From positions 1 to 5,132 of the forward strand of contig JAHEYA010000224.1 of NCBI GenBank assembly GCA_023251855.1: 5,132 nt of DNA, written 5' to 3'. Made by a program: the position numbers and the translations under genes. Each line of letters opens with the position of its first letter. The first letter of the stretch is position 1. Of this stretch, positions 1 to 5,132 are shown in pieces. The DNA comes from Bacteroidota bacterium. Lineage in GTDB: Bacteria; Bacteroidota; Bacteroidia; 2-12-FULL-35-15. The notes below the pieces were generated by a model, which made no database searches, was not told the DNA's origin, and was given only the letters and a program-made list of their open reading frames with translations.

Positions 1-1494
1 TCCAAATCGTTGGTGAATACGTAAAGACTGGCGCAACGCAGCAATTGCTTTTGAAACATACTCTTGCTTTTTTGCCTCATCTTTTTCAATAGATGCAAAA
101 TAAATATATTGATTGGCATAATGATATTGGTTCTGTGCACTGTTTTTACCGGTTTTTATATCGGTTGAAAATAAGGTAAAATTATCTTTCCAGGCAACAT
201 TTCGGGCCACTGTTTTAAAAGAGTATAAAATAAAAAGGATACTCATTATTAAAATATATTTAATGTTCGATTTTAACCAAATCATTGTGGACGCAATACC
301 GGCAGAAATATCTGTTTTAACAATCAGACAAGTGCCATAGGCTAATGCAATACAGAATCCCAAAGAAGGAAAAAATAAAAAACGCTCTGCAAAAATACCG
401 CCTCTTAAAATAGTAAATGCCAATGCTGGAATTAGTGTAATATAAAATATACTAAATGCAAAACCCCAAATTGATTTTTTGAATGTTTGTTTATATGCAA
501 AATAGGCACCCGCAAAAAATAAAACAGTACCCAACCATGCAAAACCATTACTAAAGTCGATGGCAGGAAGTTGATTAAAAGAATAATCATAACGTAGAGG
601 ATGAGGAACAAATAATAAACGTAAACAAAATGCAAATAACATAAATGTTGTTGGCAATTTCACATGACTATTTGTATAGGGATAATTTACAATATCCCCC
701 GGTATTACTCCACTTAATGTGCCTAACAAATATTTTTTTTGAATAAAAAAAAGTGCAACTACTATCGCAAAAGGGATACTTTTTTTCAAACAAGCTATCA
801 CTTTTTCATCTGTATAATAAAATAAAAAAACTGGTAATAACATCACCCCGGTAAGCGCGGTTTCCTTTGATAGCATACCCAGATAGCAGAACACAAGACT
901 AATAATTAAATACCAAATCTTTTTTGAATCAATATATTTCAATGCAAACCAAAGCATCAACATCACATTAAAAAAACTTAATAATTCATCTCGTCCTTTA
1001 ACATTTGCAACAATTTCGGTATGTATAGGGTGTGCTACAAATAGTAGTGCAATAGCAAAAGAAAAGACAGGATGGTAAGATTTTAATATTTTATTGAGCA
1101 GAATAAAAAGTACACCACCGGAGAGTGCAAATATCAGACAATTTATAAAATGACTAACGTGAGGATTGCCATGAACAAAATGATATTCAATTGCAAAAGT
1201 AATGAGAGATAAAGGCCGATAGTAACCCAAATGAGCATTTGCAAAATGCCAGAAATCTACTTTGAGTAATTTAAAGATACCGTGAAAACCTTCCTGAACA
1301 TAACGATTTCCGGTAATGGCCCCGGAATCATCTAAGGCATAATCATGTCCTATGGTATTTGCATAAAGTAAAAAAGCAATAATTGAAATGATGATTCCCC
1401 AGATATATTTAATGTTAGTTAAAGGTTCGTAGTTTTTTGCTTTACCTACCTGCTTTGTTAGGGAACTGTTTTTTATTTGTTTTGATTTAGTCAT
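1..1494 (-). CDS. TMTC/DUF1736-like GT-C membrane glycosyltransferase with start of TPR region (C-terminus cut by window edge)
   Basis: An open frame of 498 codons runs without a stop from the ATG at 1494 to base 1, so the gene is 3'-truncated by the window. TGA lies two codons upstream (TGA-AAA-ATG), which fixes the start. A basic N-terminus of about 30 residues is followed by many hydrophobic segments (around 31-47, 115-135, 143-155, 172-187, 194-222, 240-252, 282-297, 318-334, 344-362, 373-392 and 411-427). GT-C/TMTC-type signatures are visible: an acidic LDD in the first periplasmic loop (54-56), YYRPLS (91-96), HPIHTEIVANVKGRDE (155-170), SKE (209-211) and AERFLFFPSLG (369-379). After the last membrane segment, a soluble stretch with W435, KNSAQNQYHYANQY (450-463) and helices resembles the first TPR of such proteins. 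In this family the acidic loop is thought to bind metal and a lipid-linked sugar such as dolichyl- or polyprenyl-phosphate mannose for protein O-glycosylation. The substrate here is unknown. It lies 47 bases downstream of the RlmI gene and is probably co-transcribed with it. Confidence 0.85.
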   Translation of the reverse strand, partial: MTKSKQIKNSSLTKQVGKAKNYEPLTNIKYIWGIIISIIAFLLYANTIGHDYALDDSGAITGNRYVQEGFHGIFKLLKVDFWHFANAHLGYYRPLSLITFAIEYHFVHGNPHVSHFINCLIFALSGGVLFILLNKILKSYHPVFSFAIALLFVAHPIHTEIVANVKGRDELLSFFNVMLMLWFALKYIDSKKIWYLIISLVFCYLGMLSKETALTGVMLLPVFLFYYTDEKVIACLKKSIPFAIVVALFFIQKKYLLGTLSGVIPGDIVNYPYTNSHVKLPTTFMLFAFCLRLLFVPHPLRYDYSFNQLPAIDFSNGFAWLGTVLFFAGAYFAYKQTFKKSIWGFAFSIFYITLIPALAFTILRGGIFAERFLFFPSLGFCIALAYGTCLIVKTDISAGIASTMIWLKSNIKYILIMSILFILYSFKTVARNVAWKDNFTLFSTDIKTGKNSAQNQYHYANQYIYFASIEKDEAKKQEYVSKAIAALRQSLRIHQRFG

Positions 1495-1541
1495 TTTTCA
1501 AAATTTCGAAATCACTTCAATGGCAACAAATTATTGATTAG
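1495..1541. other. Intergenic gap between rlmI-like and TMTC-like genes
   Basis: This 47-base A/T-rich gap separates two genes that both read leftward. It holds a 10-base perfect palindrome (ATTTCGAAAT, 1503-1512) but no stem followed by a T-run in either direction. On the minus strand a TAATTTG stretch resembles the -7 consensus with one base missing. I see no convincing terminator or promoter, so read-through from the upstream gene is the simplest reading. Confidence 0.5.
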
Positions 1542-2726
1542 CTATTCTATTTGCACAACCAAACCTTTTAAATATTCACCTTCAGGATGAAAAATATTTA
1601 CACAATGATCAGGAGGTTGTGAAAGATGATGCATTACACGTACATTCCGGCCTGCTTCAATTGCAGCAGCCATTACTGTGCTGTTGAATGTATTTTTATC
1701 GACCACTTGTGAACAGGAAAACGTAAATAATAATCCACCCGGTTTTATTTGTTTGATAGCTTCATAATTTAAACGTTTGTAACCCATGATAGCATTGTGT
1801 TTCACATTTTGATGTTTAGCAAATGCAGGAGGATCCAACACAATAATATCATATGTATTCTCACGATGTTTTAAAAATTCAAATGTATCAACAGTAAATG
1901 ATTGATGGTTTTTTATGTTATTCAATTCAATATTTTTATCGGTTAATTCCATTGCTTTTTTAGAAATATCAGTTGAATGAACTTCTTTAGCTCCAGCATT
2001 AGCAGCATACACCGAGAACCCACCGGTGTAACAAAATGTATTTAATATCACTTTATTTAATGAATACCTGGCCAACAATTCCCTGTTTTCTCGTTGGTCT
2101 AAAAAGAACCCTGTTTTTTGTCCGCCTTCCCAATCAATAAAAAATTTATTAGTATTCTCAAGCACAATTGTATTGCTCATTACCGACTCATCTTTTTTAT
2201 ACAGATAACCATTCACAGCCTTTACAGGAGCTTGTTTAGGCATAGTTTCTTCGCTCTTATCAAATACAGTTTTAAGAGTATCTCCCATTATTTCCTGCAA
2301 TGCTTTTACAAATTGATCTTTGATCAGGTGCATTCCTATCGAGTAGGATTGAAACACAGCTGTTCCATTATAAAAATCAATAATGAATCCCGGCAAACCA
2401 TCTCCTTCAGCAAAAAATAAGCGATAACAGTTAGTGGACGGGTTATCAACTAAATTTAATTGTTTTCTATAATTATATGCAGATTGAATTTTACTTTTCC
2501 AGAAATTATAATCAGGTAAAACTGGAGTGAAGGAAAACATTCGAATTGCTATAGAACCTACCTGAAAATGGCCCATTCCAAGAAATTCATTTTGTGCGGA
2601 ATATACTTCTACTACCTCCCCTTCTTTCACATCACCACTAAATTTTTTAATAGCACCTGAAAATACCCAAGGGTGAAACCTGTGTAAACTATGGTCTTTA
2701 CCACTTGTTAAGGTAACTTTTGTCAT
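1542..2726 (-). CDS. rlmI: RlmI-family class I SAM-dependent 23S rRNA (cytosine-C5) methyltransferase
   Basis: This 394-residue protein has the length and layout of the RlmI/YccW family, which methylates a cytosine at C5 in 23S rRNA (C1962 in E. coli). A PUA-like N-terminal RNA-binding domain covers about 1-75, with the family motif HPWVFSGAI at 18-26. A central domain carries AEGDGLPGFIID (106-117). The Rossmann methyltransferase domain follows, with GGQKTGFFLDQRENR (201-215), SAM-binding motif I NTFCYTGGF (229-237), acidic STDIS (251-255), motif IV DPPAFAK (298-304) and motif VI FSCSQ (336-340). C338 is the likely catalytic nucleophile. The C-terminus keeps HPEGEYLKG (380-388). The ATG at 2726 is fixed by an in-frame TGA three codons upstream (TGA-AAT-AAT-ATG). 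An AAGGA lies about 16 bases upstream of the ATG, too far to be a normal Shine-Dalgarno site. The gene begins 26 bases after the phosphoesterase stop and is probably in the same transcript. The family is confident; the exact target base is assigned by homology only. Confidence 0.93.
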   Translation of the reverse strand: MTKVTLTSGKDHSLHRFHPWVFSGAIKKFSGDVKEGEVVEVYSAQNEFLGMGHFQVGSIAIRMFSFTPVLPDYNFWKSKIQSAYNYRKQLNLVDNPSTNCYRLFFAEGDGLPGFIIDFYNGTAVFQSYSIGMHLIKDQFVKALQEIMGDTLKTVFDKSEETMPKQAPVKAVNGYLYKKDESVMSNTIVLENTNKFFIDWEGGQKTGFFLDQRENRELLARYSLNKVILNTFCYTGGFSVYAANAGAKEVHSTDISKKAMELTDKNIELNNIKNHQSFTVDTFEFLKHRENTYDIIVLDPPAFAKHQNVKHNAIMGYKRLNYEAIKQIKPGGLLFTFSCSQVVDKNTFNSTVMAAAIEAGRNVRVMHHLSQPPDHCVNIFHPEGEYLKGLVVQIE

Positions 2727-2752
2727 ATTATTTCAAATGAATTCCTTAAATT

Positions 2753-3934
2753 TTATTTCATCACCACTTTTTTCACAACATTTGTTTCAGTAGAAATAAC
2801 ATGAACAAAATAAGTTCCGGTTGATATTTTTTCAACTGGTAATTGAATGAGATTGTCGCCAGGCAGAACTTCTTTGTCAATATTCACAATAGTTTTGGAG
2901 AGCATATCAGAAATACTGATTTTAATTTTTTGCTTTGAAGTCGAATAAAAATCAAGTGTAAGGCTTTCTTTTGCAGGATTTGGAAAAAGAGAAACCCTCT
3001 CACTTATACTGTTTTCTTCAATACCCATTGTTGAAACCCAGCAAGTAGTAATAGGATTATAATTAGCACTGCTGTCGCAATATGGTAACGTGTACATATC
3101 TTCCAGCGTTCGAAGCACATTATAATGATTTATATGCGTTGTATAAGATCCTCCATGAATCATTTGTCCGACAAATATGGTCGTGATTTGGTTGGTACTT
3201 GTTGATATACCGCCTATATTAATTCCTTCATCTTCATCAAAAGTCAAAATAAATAAACTATTATTTGTTTTTGCCCAATTTATATAATCGGTAAGGTTAT
3301 TATAAAACCAGGTATCACCATTTGAAACAGCGGTTGCTGCATAATTTGGAGTTGGAAAAGTTGGATTATGCATATCATCAGCTAAGTTTGGAATAACAAA
3401 CGAAACTGTTGGTAAAGTGCTGTAGTTTATATTTGTTGGAAAACTTGTATATGGCTGATGAATGATTGGATCGACTGTATTAGTTCCTGAAACTGCTTGC
3501 CAGTTGGTCCATGGGCAATGTTTACGACCATAGTTCCCGGAAGTGGCGACTAAACTACCTGCTGATGGTAAGCTTTCACTATAGCCTATAAATGTATATC
3601 CGTTCGATATAAGTGAAGCCCCTAAATTACAGGAATGAAAGGGTGTATTGCTTGCAATGTTATCATTAGTTATTCCTTGGTTATATCCTGAATAAAGCAT
3701 CACATAATTAGGTTGACTAGGATGAGTTAAACAGTATGATTGAGTAAATAAAGCCGACTGAGGATCATTGATCAAAGCATTAATATGAGGCGCATTGGAA
3801 TTTCCTATGATATTTGGATACCCGTAATTTTCCATCATCAATATTACAACATGGTCAGGTTTAGGAACTGTTTGAGAAAAGGAAGAGAAACAAATGCCCA
3901 TTACGATGGATGTTGAAAATAATACATTTCTCAT
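2753..3934 (-). CDS. Secreted phosphoesterase (PF04185-like, acid phosphatase/phospholipase C superfamily) with T9SS C-terminal sorting domain
   Basis: This 393-residue protein has three parts. Residues 1-20 form a Sec signal peptide (hydrophobic core, then CFSSFS), with likely cleavage before Q21. There is no valid lipobox, because the base before C15 is Ile. Residues about 27-285 match the alkaline-phosphatase-like phosphoesterase fold: HVVILMMENYGYPNIIG (28-44), LTHPSQPNY (69-77), GYSESLP (117-123), YGRKHCPWTNW (135-145), SFVIPNLADDMHN (178-190), FILTFDEDEG (228-237) and INHYNVLRTLEDMY (268-281). By analogy with AcpA-type enzymes, E35/N36 and the DEDE cluster (233-236) are candidate metal ligands, with the nucleophile probably in LTHPS. 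Residues about 314-393 form a type A T9SS sorting domain: LFPNPAKESL (316-325), TGTYFVHV (372-379) and the terminal VVKKVVMK. The protein is therefore expected to reach the surface or medium. An in-frame TAA three codons before the ATG fixes the start. The substrate (phosphomonoester, phospholipid or other) cannot be told from sequence. Confidence 0.9.
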   Translation of the reverse strand: MRNVLFSTSIVMGICFSSFSQTVPKPDHVVILMMENYGYPNIIGNSNAPHINALINDPQSALFTQSYCLTHPSQPNYVMLYSGYNQGITNDNIASNTPFHSCNLGASLISNGYTFIGYSESLPSAGSLVATSGNYGRKHCPWTNWQAVSGTNTVDPIIHQPYTSFPTNINYSTLPTVSFVIPNLADDMHNPTFPTPNYAATAVSNGDTWFYNNLTDYINWAKTNNSLFILTFDEDEGINIGGISTSTNQITTIFVGQMIHGGSYTTHINHYNVLRTLEDMYTLPYCDSSANYNPITTCWVSTMGIEENSISERVSLFPNPAKESLTLDFYSTSKQKIKISISDMLSKTIVNIDKEVLPGDNLIQLPVEKISTGTYFVHVISTETNVVKKVVMK

Positions 3935-3966
3935 TGTTTTTTATTTAATGTTAAAAATGATTTTAC

Positions 3967-3974
3967 CAAAAGTA
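3967..3974 (-). promoter_or_regulatory. Bacteroidota-type -7 promoter box for the phosphoesterase operon
   Basis: Read on the minus strand the bases are TACTTTTG, an exact match to the TAnnTTTG -7 consensus used by the Bacteroidota housekeeping sigma factor. The box ends 32 bases before the ATG at 3934, which would leave a leader of about 25 bases, a normal length. No TTG -33 element is seen at the usual distance upstream; that stretch is T-rich. It would serve the three leftward genes. Confidence 0.55.
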
Positions 3975-4040
3975 AGAAAATTTAAAAATAAAAAAATAGA
4001 AATAGTTCGGACTCTTTGATTTTACAGTTATTTTAAACAA

Positions 4041-4067
4041 TTGAATTTTATCTAAATCAAAGTTTTG
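4041..4067 (+). promoter_or_regulatory. Weak candidate promoter for the SET gene
   Basis: A TTG (4041-4043) is followed 16 bases later by AAGTTTTG (4060-4067), one base off the TAnnTTTG -7 consensus. The spacing is slightly short. An alternative -7 box, TACTTTCA (4070-4077), has two mismatches. Either would give a leader of roughly 10-25 bases. The first candidate overlaps the inverted repeat at 4055-4070, so a bound protein there would block it. This rests on consensus matching only. Confidence 0.25.
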
Positions 4068-4070
4068 ATT
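4055..4070. repeat. Perfect 7-2-7 inverted repeat, candidate operator upstream of SET gene
   Basis: AATCAAA-GT-TTTGATT is a perfect 7-base inverted repeat around two central bases. It ends 25 bases before the SET start codon. The same half-site, TTTGATT, recurs at 4015-4021. Symmetric sites of this size in promoter regions commonly bind dimeric regulators. No regulator gene is in the window, and the A/T-rich background raises the chance of a coincidental match. Confidence 0.4.
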
Positions 4071-4095
4071 ACTTTCACAGACTCAAATACATTAT

Positions 4096-4539
4096 ATGTA
4101 CGAAGATTTAGAGGTAAAAGAATCAATAATTCCCGGAGCCGGAAAAGGTTTATTTGTAAATCGTGATGTCAAAAAAGGTGAACGCATTGTAGAATATCTT
4201 GGAGAGATAATTTCCTGGAAAGAGTGTGATACCCGCGCAGAACGCGATGAGGGAGGTTATGTATTTTATATTAACCAAAATAAATGTATTGATGCATTTC
4301 ACATGCCTGAAGCCTTGGCTCGTTTTGCGAATGATGCAAGAGGATTAATTAAAGAAAAAGGAATTAAAAATAATTGTCAGTATGAGGTTTATAAAAATTC
4401 AGGCTGGATAACTACTACAAAAAATATTAAAGCAGGATCTGAACTATTAGTAAGCTATGGAGCAGCCTATTGGAGGGACATCCGCCATAATATAAAATTA
4501 GAAAAACTAAAAAGAGCAAAAGAAAATATTGGAAAATAA
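4096..4539 (+). CDS. Small stand-alone SET-domain protein, probable protein-lysine methyltransferase
   Basis: The 147-residue protein is nearly all SET domain. Visible in order are the SET-N motif IPGAGKGLF (12-20), GERIVEYLGEII (28-39), YVFYIN (55-60) with IDA (65-67), the core ARFANDARG (75-83) with KNNCQYEVY (91-99), and the C-terminal TTTKNIKAGSELLVSYGAAYW (106-126). The family transfers methyl from S-adenosylmethionine to protein lysine, with N79 and the NNC segment at the cofactor site and Y121 the likely active-site tyrosine. The usual N-H-S/C core is N-D-A-R here. No pre-SET or zinc-binding post-SET region is present; a basic helical tail (127-147) ends the protein. There is no signal peptide, so it should be cytoplasmic unless exported otherwise. 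The ATG is the only one after an in-frame TGA at 4066-4068. It is transcribed alone, diverging from the phosphoesterase and converging on E1. The target protein is unknown. Confidence 0.85.
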   Translation: MYEDLEVKESIIPGAGKGLFVNRDVKKGERIVEYLGEIISWKECDTRAERDEGGYVFYINQNKCIDAFHMPEALARFANDARGLIKEKGIKNNCQYEVYKNSGWITTTKNIKAGSELLVSYGAAYWRDIRHNIKLEKLKRAKENIGK

Positions 4540-4591
4540 AATCTCCACCTTAATTTACCTTTTGCATATTACCTACAAAAGAGTACATCTA
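4540..4591. other. Convergent intergenic gap, no strong terminator
   Basis: Two genes converge across 52 bases. The only inverted repeat of note is CTTTTG (4559-4564) with CAAAAG (4576-4581), a six-pair stem with an 11-base loop and only two G-C pairs, with no T-run after it in either direction. A palindrome CTATTAATAG (4589-4598) overlaps the E1 stop codon. Termination here is not explained by a classic intrinsic hairpin. Confidence 0.4.
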
Positions 4592-5132
4592 TTAATAGTT
4601 CAAGAGTCCTATTAATTGTTTTTCAAATCTTGATTTCGCCAAAAAATTAATTTCAAGATCTGCATTCATTGGCACAGGCGTATCTAAACTGCCACAGCGA
4701 ACAACCGGAGCATCTAAGTTTTCAAAACAATTTTCAGAAATAACTGCTGCCCATTCCCCTCCTAACCCACCAACCAAAGTATCTTCATGTAATATAATTG
4801 CTTTGCCGGTTTTATTTACCGATCTGATAATAGCATCTTTATCGTATGGTAATAAAGTTCTTAAATCAAGCAGATCAGCTTTTATTTCAGGATGTTTAGC
4901 CATTACTTCTATTGCCCAATGAACACCTAAACCATAAGTGACAATGGTTACATCATTTCCTTCAGAGATCAAATTTGCTTTACCAAAAGGGATAGTATAA
5001 TACTCATCAGCTATATCTTCAGTGATACTGCGATACAACCCTTTGTGTTCAAAGAACAAAACAGGATTTGGATCTTCAAAAGCAGTAAGAAGTAATCCTT
5101 TAGCATCACCGGGAAAAGCCGGATATACCACT
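4592..5132 (-). CDS. 2-oxoacid dehydrogenase E1 component, beta-type C-terminal part (start outside window)
   Basis: The last 180 or so codons of a thiamine-diphosphate-dependent E1 enzyme are present. They cover the end of the pyrimidine-binding domain (VYPAFPGDAKGLL followed by NPVLFFEHKGLYR) and the whole transketolase C-terminal domain: VTIVTYGLGVHWAIE, DLLDLRTLLPYD, AIILHEDTLVGGLGGEWAA and RCGSLDTPVPMNADLE. E1 decarboxylates a 2-oxoacid and passes the acyl group to the lipoyl E2 subunit of the pyruvate or branched-chain dehydrogenase complex. The frame enters from the right edge: the first complete codon, GTG at 5131-5129, encodes the Val of the conserved VVYP segment and is not a start. 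The ending, with SLDTPVP and AKSRFE, recalls the fused alpha/beta E1 proteins common in Bacteroidota, probably of the branched-chain type. This subtype is inference, since the alpha part is not in the window. Confidence 0.9.
   Translation of the reverse strand, partial: VVYPAFPGDAKGLLLTAFEDPNPVLFFEHKGLYRSITEDIADEYYTIPFGKANLISEGNDVTIVTYGLGVHWAIEVMAKHPEIKADLLDLRTLLPYDKDAIIRSVNKTGKAIILHEDTLVGGLGGEWAAVISENCFENLDAPVVRCGSLDTPVPMNADLEINFLAKSRFEKQLIGLLNY

Larger units (their letters stand above)
3935..4095. promoter_or_regulatory. Divergent intergenic regulatory region between phosphoesterase and SET genes
   Basis: This 161-base, very A/T-rich stretch separates two divergently read genes and must hold both promoters. 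Visible elements are a perfect TAnnTTTG box on the minus strand (3967-3974), a 7-2-7 inverted repeat (4055-4070), a further TTTGATT half-site (4015-4021) and long A-runs (3975-4004) that may bend the DNA. No small open frame or RNA gene is evident. Confidence 0.7.

Noticed and set aside
432..635. Minus-strand open frame of 67 codons rich in hydrophobic residues
   Set aside because: It lies wholly inside the long TMTC-like reading frame on the same strand but in another frame. That frame has clear family motifs, so this is a shadow.
1503..1512. Palindrome ATTTCGAAAT between the RlmI and TMTC-like genes
   Set aside because: Only ten bases, A/T-rich, with no loop and no following T-run. It is too weak to call an operator or a terminator.
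2118..2420. Plus-strand open frame of 100 codons
   Set aside because: It is antisense to the middle of the RlmI gene, has no recognisable domain, and its composition fits a reverse-strand shadow of an A/T-rich gene.
3888..3934. Possible lipoprotein signal around C15 of the phosphoesterase
   Set aside because: The residue before the cysteine is Ile, which does not fit a lipobox, and the hydrophobic region continues to a normal signal peptidase I site before Q21.
3954..3964. Near-palindrome AAAAT-G-ATTTT in the phosphoesterase leader
   Set aside because: Pure A/T arms of five bases are expected by chance in such A/T-rich DNA, and nothing else marks it as a site.
1..5132. Search for CRISPR repeats, tRNA or rRNA genes, insertion sequence ends and toxin-antitoxin or defence genes
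   Set aside because: No regularly spaced repeats, cloverleaf-like sequence, transposase motifs or known defence domains were seen. About 94 percent of the window is accounted for by five ordinary genes.

Overview
The window looks like chromosomal DNA from an AT-rich member of the Bacteroidota. The main evidence is a secreted protein with a type IX secretion (T9SS) C-terminal sorting domain. A perfect Bacteroidota-type -7 promoter box (TAnnTTTG), start codons preceded by A/T-rich sequence instead of a clear Shine-Dalgarno site, and an E1 component resembling those of this phylum agree with it. No rRNA, tRNA, CRISPR array, insertion sequence or prophage gene is visible.

Layout: positions 1-3934 hold three genes on the minus strand, read from right to left. 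First is a secreted PF04185-type phosphoesterase with a T9SS sorting domain (3934-2753). Next, after 26 bases, is an RlmI-family 23S rRNA cytosine-C5 methyltransferase (2726-1542). After a further 47 bases comes a large GT-C-fold membrane protein of the TMTC/DUF1736 type (1494-1), which leaves the window just as its TPR-type soluble part would begin. Each of the three ATG starts has an in-frame stop codon one to three codons upstream, so the starts are well fixed. The short gaps suggest one transcript, probably started from the -7 box at 3967-3974.

A 161-base divergent region (3935-4095) separates this cluster from a plus-strand gene for a small stand-alone SET-domain protein (4096-4539), a probable protein-lysine methyltransferase. 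The region contains a perfect 7-2-7 inverted repeat and another copy of its half-site, which makes it the best candidate operator in the window. The SET gene converges on the C-terminal part of a thiamine-diphosphate 2-oxoacid dehydrogenase E1 component (minus strand, 4592 to the right edge), whose start lies outside the window.

The genes do not form an obvious dedicated system. The phosphoesterase acts outside the cell or on its surface, the GT-C protein probably acts in the inner membrane, RlmI modifies ribosomes, and E1 belongs to central carbon or branched-chain amino acid metabolism. The parts most worth following up are the bacterial SET protein with its unusual core motif and palindromic upstream region, and the TMTC-like glycosyltransferase. 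I see no convincing evidence for a new defence or mobile system.
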